A model generated the notes under the pieces. That model was not told the DNA's origin. It did not search any database and saw only the letters and a list, made by a program, of their open reading frames with translations. The translations under genes and the position numbers were made by a program. This document shows, one piece after another, positions 1-8,173 of a stretch of DNA of 64,000 nt. Origin of the DNA: Stanieria sp964562685 (lineage in GTDB: Bacteria; Cyanobacteriota; Cyanobacteriia; Cyanobacteriales; Xenococcaceae); contig CAZLUP010000016.1 in the NCBI GenBank assembly GCA_964562685.1, positions 1 through 64,000 on the forward strand. The letters run 5' to 3'. Position 1 is the stretch's first letter. Each line of letters starts with the position of its first letter.

Positions 1-88
1 GTTGAGCTTTAAATCCACCATTCCAATCTTCCACTATTTCAAAGTTAATATTTTTAATCATAGAATTGCTTTTTGTAACATTATTCAT
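1..88 (-). CDS. partial CBM2-type carbohydrate-binding protein, N-terminal 29 residues
   Basis: An ATG at 88 opens a frame that runs off the left edge. The 29 visible residues end in NFEIVEDWNGGFKAQ, which resembles the first strand of a family 2 cellulose-binding module (pattern F-x-I-x-x-x-W-x-x-G-F). The same pattern occurs twice in the expansin-like protein at 12146-13609 (FSIKTEWDNGF and FTLIKDWGSGF). No signal peptide precedes the module, as is also true of that protein. The rest of the gene, and so its catalytic or structural partner domains, lies outside the window. The family call rests on this one motif. Confidence 0.55.
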   Translation of the reverse strand, partial: MNNVTKSNSMIKNINFEIVEDWNGGFKAQ

Positions 89-446
89 GATTTGCTTCCA
101 CCTAAAATAAGTTTGCTTTTAACAATATTTGATTGATTAATCTGACAAAATTTAACGATAATTAATTTATAATTTATTTTTTTTTTATTAAGCTTCATCA
201 AATCTACCGATTTTATTTTTAGGAATTATTAATTTAGTAATAATCACTGTGACAAGTATCACCCGATCTTTGAGACTTGAAAATCAATTGAATAATTAAA
301 CTAATAATTAGATGATCTAAAGTGTTTAATATAATATTTTTATTTATAAAAATTGAAGTTTTTGAAGATATTAATATTTTTTTTAATACAAAAAACCCGC
401 CAAATTATCGAAAAAATTTGCGGGCAATAATTGGGTTAACTAAAAT
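89..446. other. AT-rich intergenic region between a CBM2 gene and the SLOG gene
   Basis: The stretch is very AT-rich and has no credible coding frame. It should hold the promoter of the minus-strand CBM2 gene on its left side. Its right end holds the terminator of the minus-strand SLOG gene, listed separately. Nothing else was recognised. Confidence 0.6.
388..424 (-). terminator. rho-independent terminator of the SLOG/DprA-like gene
   Basis: Read on the minus strand, CCCGCAAATT pairs with AATTTGGCGGG (one bulged base) across a short loop and is followed at once by a run of T. It lies about 22 bases after the stop codon of the gene ending at 447. Confidence 0.8.
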
Positions 447-950
447 TTAATCGAAATAGAATAAAGTAACTAACTTACGTTGTTCTTCGGCTTCTGCACA
501 ACTTTGCAATAAAGTGTGACTGTCGTGAAATGCGAAACAAATTAATTGCTGACAGCGAGTAATAATTTCCCGATTACACAGGGCACTAGCTTCACCCAAT
601 GATAAATGATTATTTTCGGAATTTTCTACCAAATGAATCACTTGTTTAAGTTGTTCTTGAGATTCCCTTGGTTGTCGTTCTAAACTTTGGGGTAAGATCA
701 CTGTCAATAGATTCGGATCAGCACGCATAACCCCTTTAATTGCTGCTGAATTTGTTCCCGTAGCACCAGAAGTAACTATGCGATTACCAGCTAACGCCAA
801 AGCATAGCTCATCATTTCAATTAATTGCTGATGCATGATCGGAACATGGCGAGAACCCAATAAGGCAATTCTACGAGAACCAGTTTGCTGAATTGCTGCT
901 AGTTCTTGGGTTAATGTGTCGATTGTTGTAATATCTAGTGATTGACTCAA
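447..950 (-). CDS. SLOG-domain protein related to DprA/LOG nucleotide-binding proteins
   Basis: A 167-residue protein. After about 25 residues a Rossmann-like segment starts (RIALLGSRHVPIMHQQ), followed by VTSGATGTNSAAIKG, the glycine/threonine-rich phosphate-binding signature of the SLOG superfamily to which DprA and LOG belong. It lacks the extra domains of full DprA (about 360 residues), so a direct role in loading RecA should not be assumed, although databases often label this cyanobacterial family a DNA recombination-mediator A protein. It stands alone between two intergenic regions and has its own terminator. The SLOG fold is well supported; the ligand and the biological role are unknown. 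Confidence 0.75.
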   Translation of the reverse strand: MSQSLDITTIDTLTQELAAIQQTGSRRIALLGSRHVPIMHQQLIEMMSYALALAGNRIVTSGATGTNSAAIKGVMRADPNLLTVILPQSLERQPRESQEQLKQVIHLVENSENNHLSLGEASALCNREIITRCQQLICFAFHDSHTLLQSCAEAEEQRKLVTLFYFD

Positions 951-1224
951 AGAATCTCAATTTATCTGATTGACCCAAGCTATTTTAGCAAAAGATGGTC
1001 TACTAAAACTAATTTAATCTAAATTTTTTTGGCTTTTAATTGTTTTACCCAACAAAACGTTGATTTTGTTGTAATTAATATTACTACTATTCCTAGATTG
1101 ACCAACGTTCATCAAGATACGGAGCTAGACCGTTATTGGTCATCTGTTATCTGTCTTAGTCTATTGGGTAGAGTTTTGGGTGTAATTTGAGTTTGGGTAG
1201 GGCGATCGCTCTTAAAAGGACTTG

Positions 1225-2235
1225 TTAACGAGCAATTTCACCTGTTGACGCAGCACAATAGCAGTCATTATGCTCGACAGTGATAACCACACTTCCCCTC
1301 TTGTATCCTTGTTCTACATACCTGTGAGCAGAGGTAATTTGTAGCAACGGATAACGCCTATCTATAACCGATTTCATCTTTCCTGCTTCAATAAGCTCTT
1401 TGAGGAAAATCAGATCTTTTTGGCACTCGAACGCTGTCCCACCTATTACTTTTTGACTACTTGTCATGGAAGTCCATAGCCCTCGAAATATCGAAAACAG
1501 ATCCATGTGGACAGCCCTTAGATAGATTCCGTTTTTCTTGAGCGATCTTAAACAGCCTGAAAACGAACTCTTGCCTACCGTGTCAAAAACAAGATCGTAG
1601 GTTTTACCGCTTTGGCTAAAATCCTCTTTAGTGTAATCAATAACTTCGTCTGCTCCCAAAGATTTTACTAATTCCAAATTCTTCGTACTACATACTCCAG
1701 TAACTTCTGCACCAAAGTACTTGGCAAGCTGTACGCCAGCAGTACCTAACGCGCCAGAAGCCCCATAAATAAGTACTTTTTGTCCGTTTTGAATCTTTCC
1801 CTTATCTCTCAGAAAAATCAATGAAGATGTTGCCCCAAAAGGCACTGTTGCTGCTTCTTCGTAGGTCATATTGTTAGGTTTGAGCGCAATTGCTCCTGTT
1901 TCTGGTAAGCATATATACTCAGCGTTAGCACCAAGACTCATTCCCGAACCTGCAAATACGCGATCGCCTACTTGAAAAAGTTTGACATTTTCCCCTACTG
2001 CTTCAATTTCTCCAGCTAGTTCAGTTCCTAATACGGTGTTTTTTTTGGGTTCGGTCAGACCATAGAATAACCTTACAGCCCATGGGTCAGCCTTTCGGAT
2101 GCGTACATCTGCTGTTGTTACGGTTGTCGCATATACTTTTATCAATACCTCATTGCTCTTGGGAGTGGGTTTTTCTATCTCTTTAAGTTCAAGAACATCT
2201 GGTAAGCCGTATTTTGTGCAGACAATCGCTTTCAT
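1225..2235 (-). CDS. NAD(P)-dependent alcohol dehydrogenase / quinone oxidoreductase-like MDR protein
   Basis: A 336-residue medium-chain dehydrogenase/reductase. The N-terminal GroES-like half contains GTELAGEIEAVGENV and VGDRVFAGSG; the Rossmann half has LIYGASGALGTAGVQLAK for NAD(P)H binding. The usual Cys/His catalytic zinc ligands are not evident, which fits the quinone oxidoreductase branch rather than a true zinc alcohol dehydrogenase. The start at 2235 is chosen because GGAG lies seven bases upstream of this ATG; a longer frame would need a TTG 11 codons earlier without a site. A solitary gene beside a degraded insertion sequence. Family certain, substrate unknown. Confidence 0.85.
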   Translation of the reverse strand: MKAIVCTKYGLPDVLELKEIEKPTPKSNEVLIKVYATTVTTADVRIRKADPWAVRLFYGLTEPKKNTVLGTELAGEIEAVGENVKLFQVGDRVFAGSGMSLGANAEYICLPETGAIALKPNNMTYEEAATVPFGATSSLIFLRDKGKIQNGQKVLIYGASGALGTAGVQLAKYFGAEVTGVCSTKNLELVKSLGADEVIDYTKEDFSQSGKTYDLVFDTVGKSSFSGCLRSLKKNGIYLRAVHMDLFSIFRGLWTSMTSSQKVIGGTAFECQKDLIFLKELIEAGKMKSVIDRRYPLLQITSAHRYVEQGYKRGSVVITVEHNDCYCAASTGEIAR

Positions 2236-2483
2236 AAGTTTTCTCCAAGACTCCTCTGATTCTGGCAATTAAAGTGCGGGGTTCACCACAATCTATTCTA
2301 CGAGTTTGTTCTTTATTAGTCTTTTATCCAGAAATCTTCAACTTTAATTAGATGATTTAGTTGAATGGTCTAGGCACTGGCAAAGCGGAGCGCACTATTT
2401 TAACTTCCATTGTTCCCACCGTATACTGTTCTTTCAACAATGCGATCGCTCTATTGGTTAAATCGTTTACACACTCATTACTA

Positions 2484-3446
2484 TAGTCGTTTTAAATAAG
2501 AATTGAGGGATGATCTCTTTCAGAATAGTCTTTAACGATTTGGGCAACACTTGTACCTTCGGGGGCATACTTTCTTCTCTTTTTCATGGCAGCAAAATCA
2601 TGTTCAATGGAATTGAAATCGGGGGAATACCTGGGCAAAAATAACACCTGGTGTCCTCTTGCCTCCGCAATTGCTTCTATTCTGTTTTTGCGATGGATAG
2701 GGGCATTATCAAGTATCAGAGTCGAGTTGGGGGATAATTCCTTGCAAAGCCATTGCTCTAACCATTGTTCAAAACCCACAGAATTGACACTTCCTTGAAT
2801 CAACATGGGAGCAAGTAATTCCCTATCTCGTCTGGCTGCTATGAGGTTTTCTCTTGCAGTTCGTTTCCCTCTCCTAGAACCATAGAGCTTTTTACCCTGT
2901 TTGGCGTAACCATAATCTTGATATACACGATTGTCAAAACCGCATTCATGAGGGGCTGTCTTTTGAATTCATTTCAAAAGCTTGTAAGCCCCGTCAATGT
3001 AGATTAAATTCTGACTTCCCTGTTGTTGAACAATCTGTCGTAATTGCTTGAGAAATTCTTGTCTCTCTCGATGATTGCGCTCTCGATACCTTTGCTGTTT
3101 TTTTTCTCGTAATTTTCATTTGTTTGATTGCATACCAAATCGCAGTGGTATGCACTCCAAAATGTTCTGCTCGTATCGATCTTTGAGTTTGGCATCAGGT
3201 TCATCTTTAATATGCTGTTCTAAAGCCTTCCAGTTTAGTTTGCGCTCGCGGTGTTTGACTTTAGTAGGAGCTAAATTGTCTCGTTTTATCTAATTAATTA
3301 TGTACCGAGCCTTCGGATACAGAAAAACGTCTGGCAGCTTCAGCTTTAGCTCCACCCGCCTCCACAAATCCCACTACTCTTTGGCGTAAATCTACGCTAT
3401 AAGTCATTACTCTCTTGCTACACTCAGTTCTTATTTAAAATTACTA
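2484..3446 (-). mobile_element. IS630-type insertion sequence, decayed
   Basis: Imperfect terminal inverted repeats lie at 2481-2507 and 3423-3449 (23 of 27 positions match when one is reversed). The element proper starts TAGT and ends ACTA, and each end is flanked by a TA dinucleotide, the target duplication expected of IS630/Tc1-type elements. The element is about 963 bp and holds one broken transposase gene on the minus strand. Confidence 0.85.
2492..3407 (-). pseudogene. IS630 family transposase, disrupted by stops and frameshifts
   Basis: The N-terminus (MTYSVDLRQRVVGFVEAGG from the ATG at 3407, then a helix-turn-helix ending SVSEGSVHN) meets a stop near 3296. Homologous sequence continues in another frame (KVKHRERKLNWKALEQH), breaks again, and resumes around 3000 with NLIYID, which carries the first catalytic Asp. 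A TGA lies near 2950. The last part, from about 2940, is intact and contains the second Asp in LILDNAPIH and the Glu in NSIEHDFAAMKK, so the DDE triad can still be traced. Several independent lesions make an active enzyme impossible; a programmed frameshift would not explain them. The stop codon falls inside the left inverted repeat. Confidence 0.85.
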
Positions 3447-3483
3447 TAAGTTTAATTTCACTTTTTTAAGGATAAGCATCAAC

Positions 3484-3516
3484 AAAAAAAGCACCAAATT
3501 TTTCAATCTGATGCTT
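3484..3516 (-). terminator. terminator downstream of chlP
   Basis: On the minus strand AAGCATCA pairs with TGGTGCTT around an A/T-rich loop and is followed by seven T. It lies 30 bases beyond the chlP stop codon. Confidence 0.65.
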
Positions 3517-3545
3517 CAATCAATAAGCCTGAATAATATAACTAA

Positions 3546-4769
3546 CTAAGGAGCTAAGGCATTACCTCTTAACAAACTACCGATAGTTTTTGCTGTAATC
3601 TTCATTTGTTTGAGTGGATTAGCAGGAACTACAGTTTTATAGAGATAACTATCAAAAGTCAACTTTTGGACATCGACATCTGCACACATTTCTACAAATG
3701 CTTCGCGAGTAGCATCACTGCGGTAGAAAACTCTTTGGAGAATATCTAAGACTAAATAAGTCATGCCGTACTTCTTATCCCAACGTTTGAGATAAACTTT
3801 GAGATCGGCTTCGGTAGGAATACGCTGTCCGTGGTTAGAAGCCTCAACAATAACTTCTGCACACATTCTGGCGGACTTGGCAGCAAAATAAATCCCTTCC
3901 CCAGAAGATTTAGTTACTGTACCCGCAGCATCTCCAACTAAAGCTACACGACCAACCACACGACGAGGACGAGGATGTTCGGGGATGGGGTGTGCTTCTA
4001 CTTTAATAATTTCTCCACCTTCAAGTTTGCGTGCTGCACGAGCGCGAATTCCTGCTTGAAGATCTTTGATAATAGCTTTGTTAACCTTCATGGTTCCCGT
4101 ACCTACCGCTACGTGGTCGTATTTCGGGAACACCCAAGCGTAGAAATCGGGGGACACATCGTCACCGACATACATTTCTGCCAAATCTTCGTAATATGCC
4201 ATTTTATCTTCTGGCAGACGGATCCGTTCTTGGAAAGCGATCGCGTAATTGTAATCCCCTGCATCAATGGCTTTTGCGATGCGGGAGTTAGCTCCATCAG
4301 CACCAATCACTAAATCTGCTTTGAGAGTTTTCATCACTCCTTTAGCATCACCATTAGAATGATCGGCGTAATGAATTGTATAAGGATCTTTATCGTTGTT
4401 TGGTATATCTAATTGATAAACAGTACCGTTGATTAAATTTGCACCTAATTTAGCAGCGCGATCACGCATAAAACCATCGAGAACTTCCCGACGACACATA
4501 CCAATGTATTCGTCATCTTTGAGTGTTTGACCAATATTAACTTCAATATTAGATGGCGAAATCATTTTCATCTTTCGCACACGGCGATCGATAATTTCTG
4601 GAGGTAGGTCAAATTCGCTAACCATACAGAGGGGAATTGCACCACCGCAAGGTTTAGCATTATCTAATTTTCTTTCAAATAAATAAGTTTCAATACCTGC
4701 TTTTGCTAAAATTTCGGCGGCAGAAGAACCAGCCGGACCCGAACCAACAACTGCAACCCTTAATGTCAA
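3546..4769 (-). CDS. chlP: geranylgeranyl reductase
   Basis: A 407-residue flavoprotein that reduces the geranylgeranyl chain to phytyl for chlorophyll a and tocopherol synthesis, using NADPH, at the thylakoid membrane. The FAD-binding motif VVGSGPAGSSAAE is at residues 7-19, followed by FERKLDNAKPCGGAIPLCM, typical of cyanobacterial and plant ChlP. GRVALVGDAAGTVTKSSGEG, near residue 280, is the second FAD-contact motif. The length matches the family. The gene stands alone, with its own terminator and a 280-base gap to the CsbD genes upstream. ChlP is far more likely than other geranylgeranyl reductases given the near-complete motif set. Confidence 0.96.
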   Translation of the reverse strand: MTLRVAVVGSGPAGSSAAEILAKAGIETYLFERKLDNAKPCGGAIPLCMVSEFDLPPEIIDRRVRKMKMISPSNIEVNIGQTLKDDEYIGMCRREVLDGFMRDRAAKLGANLINGTVYQLDIPNNDKDPYTIHYADHSNGDAKGVMKTLKADLVIGADGANSRIAKAIDAGDYNYAIAFQERIRLPEDKMAYYEDLAEMYVGDDVSPDFYAWVFPKYDHVAVGTGTMKVNKAIIKDLQAGIRARAARKLEGGEIIKVEAHPIPEHPRPRRVVGRVALVGDAAGTVTKSSGEGIYFAAKSARMCAEVIVEASNHGQRIPTEADLKVYLKRWDKKYGMTYLVLDILQRVFYRSDATREAFVEMCADVDVQKLTFDSYLYKTVVPANPLKQMKITAKTIGSLLRGNALAP

Positions 4770-4997
4770 GGCTTTTCTCCTCTATCTCATCTCTGGCTAA
4801 GGACAAGACTGAGTGGCTTTACTGCTCTCCTCAAAATGTCCGTACGAGATCGCATACTATCACGGACTGCGGTTTTCTTCGCCCTCGATCGCTTGAGAAA
4901 CGTCAAACTTGCAATAGAGCTTAACAACTTTTGTTACAAAACTTTATATCAATCAGATTTGAGGATTTCAAATACTTATAAATACTTAATAAATTAA

Positions 4998-5033
4998 TCT
5001 AGGCTGAATTAGAAATTCTGTTATCAGCCTAGA
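4998..5033 (-). terminator. hairpin downstream of the CsbD gene cluster
   Basis: A perfect 10-bp inverted repeat (TCTAGGCTGA / TCAGCCTAGA, 16-base loop) lies just after the last csbD-like gene. The following T-rich stretch on the minus strand is interrupted, so termination is likely but not certain. Confidence 0.55.
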
Positions 5034-5050
5034 TCACACTAGAAATTTAA

Positions 5051-5233
5051 TTAATCAATTGCCTTTTTGATCCTATCTTTAGCATTTTCAACAATATGAG
5101 GAGCTTGTGCTTCAGCTTGTTTGGCTTGTCCTTCAGCTTTGTCTTGAGGATTGCCAGTAATTTCACCGAGTAGTTCTTGAGCTTTCCCTTCAATATTTTT
5201 AAGAGTAGCTTCGACTCGATTTTCTGTACTCAT
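5051..5233 (-). CDS. CsbD family stress protein, copy 3
   Basis: A 60-residue highly charged protein with the CsbD core (NIEGKAQELLGEITGNPQDKAEG). CsbD-like proteins are small, helical and stress-induced in many bacteria; their biochemical function is not established. This is the most divergent of the three tandem copies: it has ELLGEITGN where the others have EMVGNITGD, and HIVENAKDRIKKAID at its C-terminus. The 74-base spacers suggest one transcript ending at the hairpin near 5015. Confidence 0.85.
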   Translation of the reverse strand: MSTENRVEATLKNIEGKAQELLGEITGNPQDKAEGQAKQAEAQAPHIVENAKDRIKKAID

Positions 5234-5307
5234 AAATTATTAAAAACTCCTCGTTATTTAAATAAAAATATTGCCTCAACTTCTATCAAGTGATTGTAAT
5301 TTCGCAA

Positions 5308-5490
5308 TTAATCAATCGCTCTTTTAAGATCGTCTTTAGCGTTTTCGACCGTGTGACGTACTTTTGACTCAGCTTGTTTAGCTTTACCTTCGGCTTGGTC
5401 TTTGGGATCGCCAGTAATATTACCAACCATCTCTTGAACTTTACCTTCAATATTTTTAGCTGTAGCTTTTGCTCTATTTTCTGCGCTCAT
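5308..5490 (-). CDS. CsbD family stress protein, copy 2
   Basis: 60 residues, MSAENRAKATAKNIEGK followed by VQEMVGNITGDPKDQAEGK, and nearly identical to the copy at 5542-5724 apart from the start and a few positions near the C-terminus (ESKVRHTVENAKDDLKRAID). An AGAGGTG-type ribosome site precedes the ATG. The close identity indicates a recent tandem duplication. Role inferred only from the family: general stress response. Confidence 0.85.
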   Translation of the reverse strand: MSAENRAKATAKNIEGKVQEMVGNITGDPKDQAEGKAKQAESKVRHTVENAKDDLKRAID

Positions 5491-5541
5491 AATTACACCT
5501 CTTTATTTAATAATTTGTAAGCAAATAAATTTAAAAACTTA

Positions 5542-5724
5542 TTAGTCAATTGCTTTTTTGATTTCGTCTTTAGCGTTTTCAACAGTGTGTCGTGCTTGAG
5601 CTTCGCTTTGTTTAGCTTTGCCTTCGGCTTGGTCTTTGGGATCGCCAGTAATATTACCAACCATCTCTTGAACTTTACCTTCGATATTTTTAGCTGTAGC
5701 TTTTGCTCTGTCTTCTGTACTCAT
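5542..5724 (-). CDS. CsbD family stress protein, copy 1
   Basis: First gene of the tandem triplet as transcribed; 60 residues with the central CsbD motif NITGDPKDQAEGKAKQ. It shares more than 80 percent of its residues with copy 2. No signal peptide or membrane segment, so probably cytoplasmic. The promoter should lie in the AT-rich region beyond 5724. Function is known only as stress-associated for the family. Confidence 0.85.
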   Translation of the reverse strand: MSTEDRAKATAKNIEGKVQEMVGNITGDPKDQAEGKAKQSEAQARHTVENAKDEIKKAID

Positions 5725-6261
5725 AATTAATTAGATTTATTGTTTGTTATTTCATCTTCTATAATAGGAAAAAACTTTTTATTCTTCTTCTATCTTGAGA
5801 TTGAAAAACATAGACTTTTGTTTTAGTTAAAAACATTAAATAATTAAAGAATAAATTTAAATAATTTGGGCTATAAATAATTCTATAAAATTTTTTTTTT
5901 GAGTTGCTCAATTTGTTTTTAATAAATTATAAATATTTTTTCGTTGAAATTTAACTATAAATTATTAATGACGTTAATCATTAATTAATAAAAAACCAAA
6001 ATTTTAATTTAACTTATTAATCATGATGACTGCCTACTAAATGGGTCTATCTTTAGATATATATCTTTCTTGTGTCCCTTTCCGAGAGGACAAAATTAAG
6101 AAGCTTTATCAAACAGTTGATACAGGCTTTAGGAGTAAAAACAAAAATCTTTTTTTGCCTTTTGTATTAGAAAATAATCCCTCTATTCCGTAGATATAAA
6201 TTTGAGTTAGCTAATCGTAGATTCTTTTTTTATTTCATATAATTCGGTATAAAGAATAAAT
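5725..6261. other. AT-rich intergenic region with one doubtful 50-codon frame
   Basis: Mostly A/T homopolymer-rich sequence that should carry the csbD promoter at its left end. A plus-strand ATG frame at 6041-6193 (50 codons, starting MGLSLDIYLSCVPFREDKIK) has no ribosome site and no family that I recognise. It could be a decayed gene fragment or chance. No RNA gene recognised. Confidence 0.4.
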
Positions 6262-6300
6262 AAAAAAAGCAGAGTATCTAACCTGTAGATCTCCGCTTTT
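6262..6300 (-). terminator. terminator of the rubredoxin gene
   Basis: Minus-strand reading: AAAGCGGAGATCTA and TAGATACTCTGCTTT form an imperfect long stem followed by seven T. It starts 23 bases after the rubredoxin stop codon. It also has A/T runs on the other side and may work in both directions. Confidence 0.75.
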
Positions 6301-6322
6301 ATTTCAAATGTCTAATTGATAG

Positions 6323-6469
6323 CTACTTAATCAATAGGTTCAAACATTGGGGACAATACCAATCGTCTGGAAGTGCTTCAAAAGGAGTACCAGGTGGAAT
6401 GTCAGAATCGGGGTCGCCTTGTTCGGGGTCGTAAATATATTGACAAGCTGTACATTGATATTTTTGCAC
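6323..6469 (-). CDS. short rubredoxin with altered C-terminus
   Basis: A 48-codon gene starting with GTG at 6469, eight bases after GAGGTA. It encodes QKYQCTACQYIYDPEQGDPD followed by PPGTPFEALPDDWYCPQC, with both CxxC iron ligand pairs of rubredoxin, a one-iron electron carrier. After the fourth cysteine the usual G-x-x-K-x-x-F-E-P tail is missing and is replaced by LNLLIK. In the neighbouring frame the DNA still encodes FEPID and a stop (6328-6345), the normal end of cyanobacterial rubredoxins, so a small out-of-frame deletion after CPQC is the simplest explanation. The iron site may still form. It is the soluble type without the membrane anchor of RubA. Confidence 0.8.
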   Translation of the reverse strand: MQKYQCTACQYIYDPEQGDPDSDIPPGTPFEALPDDWYCPQCLNLLIK

Positions 6470-6522
6470 TGAAATGTTACCTCGTGTTGCTTTTATTGCC
6501 AAAAATATTTAAATTTTCAAGC

Positions 6523-7290
6523 TTAGGCAGTTACTTTTGTTTTAGACCAAACTCCGTTTTCATCTTCGTCATATTTGTCTTTAATGCTTTCCCAAGCAGC
6601 TTGTTCTGCTTGCATTGAATCGTTGGTTTCGTCAAAGACTTCGTTATAACGAGTGATAAAATCTTGTTGGGCTTCTGAAGATAGGTGAGTACGGACTTCT
6701 GGAGACAAGTTTTCGGGGCTGCTACAACGACCTGAACAAGCGCGGGGTAGAGTAGTTTCGCTAAGGCTAATTTCTTCACCGCCTGCACTTTCAATTAATA
6801 ATTGATATTCGCCAGAACAGTCGGCAGGAACTTCTGCCATGACTAAAAATTCTCCTGCTTTGAGGCGAGTTTCATAAACAGTGGCTTTGTCTTCTGGCAT
6901 ACCTAGAGTAGCTAAGGCTGAAGCCAAACCAGCACCTGCACTACCAGCTAAAGCACCCGTAGCTGCGCCTAGGAGTACTGCGCTAATTGGCCCTGCTGCA
7001 ACTACTGAACCAATAAAGGGAATAAATAGTACACCCACTCCAGTTAGCAAACTGAGAAGAGAACCAAACAGAGAACCAAAAATTGCCCCGGAACGTAAAC
7101 CACCAAAAATTACATCTTTTTTGGTTACAAAACCAGCAATACGGGTCTGGGATTGAAAGTTTTGTCCCATAACTGAAATATGGTCTTGAGGTACACCCCG
7201 ATCTAATAAGCGTCTAACTACATTATCTACTTGGCTTTCTTCTTTTAAAACTGCGCTAATAGTGCGTTCTGCTTGATAGGTTTCCGCCAT
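6523..7290 (-). CDS. stress protein with N-terminal YflT-like region and C-terminal ChaB domain
   Basis: 255 residues. Residues 5-50 (RTISAVLKEESQVDNVVRRL) resemble the general-stress YflT-type fold. Residues 60-130 are glycine/alanine-rich hydrophobic segments like those in DUF1269-type proteins, probably membrane-associated. Residues about 200-250 (QQDFITRYNEVFDETNDSMQ, then AWESIKDKYDEDENGVWSKT) match ChaB, a small putative cation-transport regulator domain. It lies between a rubredoxin and Dps, all on one strand, which suggests an oxidative or general stress locus. Function unproven; the domain assignments are from visible motifs. Confidence 0.75.
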   Translation of the reverse strand: MAETYQAERTISAVLKEESQVDNVVRRLLDRGVPQDHISVMGQNFQSQTRIAGFVTKKDVIFGGLRSGAIFGSLFGSLLSLLTGVGVLFIPFIGSVVAAGPISAVLLGAATGALAGSAGAGLASALATLGMPEDKATVYETRLKAGEFLVMAEVPADCSGEYQLLIESAGGEEISLSETTLPRACSGRCSSPENLSPEVRTHLSSEAQQDFITRYNEVFDETNDSMQAEQAAWESIKDKYDEDENGVWSKTKVTA

Positions 7291-7355
7291 GATAAAATTT
7301 GTCCTTGTGATTAAATTTCTTATTTACGGTTCTTTTGATAGAAACAGAAAGAGTA

Positions 7356-7375
7356 TCGCCCTTGATTAAGGGCGA
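7356..7375. repeat. perfect 8-bp hairpin between dps and the ChaB gene
   Basis: TCGCCCTT GATT AAGGGCGA, followed on the plus strand by six A. On the transcribed (minus) strand the T run precedes the stem, so it is not a classical terminator for dps; a plus-strand or processing function is possible. Confidence 0.5.
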
Positions 7376-7410
7376 AAAAATCTTTGACTGTTGTGGTCTA
7401 CAAAGGCATA

Positions 7411-7950
7411 CTATGCTTTAACAGCAGGTTGAGTTTCTGAACCAGGGCGATCGCCACTGGGTTGTAAATCTTCACCTTCTAGGAAAGAACGTAGCATCCA
7501 AGCCATTTCTTCGTGTTCTTCCATCATGCCAGTCAGGAAATCTGCTGTTCCTTCGTCATGATATTTTTCTGAACACTGGTCAATATGTTCTCTAAGGTTA
7601 CGAATAATTTGTTCGTGGTCTTGTACCAAACGTTCAACCATTTCTGTTGCGGAAGGTAAGTCGTTGGCGTGTTCTTTGATAGAACTGTGTTGAAGAAAAC
7701 TTGCTGCTGTTCCTAAAGGATATCCTCCTAAAGCACGAACTCTTTCTGCTGTTGCGTCAATGTTGGTAGTTAAGGCTTCGTAATGTTCTTCCCATAACTG
7801 ATGGAGAGTACGAAACTGAGGGCCAATTACATCCCAATGATACTTTTTGGTTTTAATCAACAGTAAATATAGATTTGCTAAATCACGGTTTAAGAGGTCG
7901 ATGACACCATGACGTTCGTCTTCGCTAAGTCCAATATTTAGTTTAGGCAT
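7411..7950 (-). CDS. dps: Dps family DNA-protecting ferritin-like protein
   Basis: 179 residues. Dps proteins form 12-subunit shells that bind DNA and oxidise Fe(II) with H2O2. The inter-subunit ferroxidase ligands are visible: His in KKYHWDVIGPQF (near residue 38), and downstream HQLWEEHYEALTTNID with the acidic pair. The C-terminus has an extra 20-residue polar tail (GDRPGSETQPAVKA). The length and helix pattern fit the group of cyanobacterial Dps proteins with a long C-terminus. Next to the ChaB-domain gene in the same direction, separated by 120 bases with a hairpin, so separate transcripts are likely. Confidence 0.92.
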   Translation of the reverse strand: MPKLNIGLSEDERHGVIDLLNRDLANLYLLLIKTKKYHWDVIGPQFRTLHQLWEEHYEALTTNIDATAERVRALGGYPLGTAASFLQHSSIKEHANDLPSATEMVERLVQDHEQIIRNLREHIDQCSEKYHDEGTADFLTGMMEEHEEMAWMLRSFLEGEDLQPSGDRPGSETQPAVKA

Positions 7951-8173
7951 TATGTTAAGAGTTTATTTTTTGTCACTGCACTTTCAGTAAATCAAAATCA
8001 CTTAGGTAGACGCTTCTATCAGTCGAATGGTTATCACTATTACTTGAGATAGATATAAATTTTTTTGAGCTTTTTAAAAAGAAAATCATGAAACAATTGA
8101 CATACAAGCTCGATGGTCTTCGGCTATACGTCTATCGCATTACAATTAAGTTAAAAAACTAATCTCTCACTGG

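Noticed and set aside
1081..1224. Possible gene fragment or tRNA between the SLOG and MDR genes
   Set aside because: No cloverleaf can be drawn and no frame shows family motifs.
2586..2798. 70-codon plus-strand frame inside the IS element
   Set aside because: It is the complement of the conserved transposase C-terminus and has no family similarity.
6373..6618. 81-codon plus-strand frame
   Set aside because: Lies opposite the rubredoxin and the ChaB-protein end; both of those have clear family motifs.
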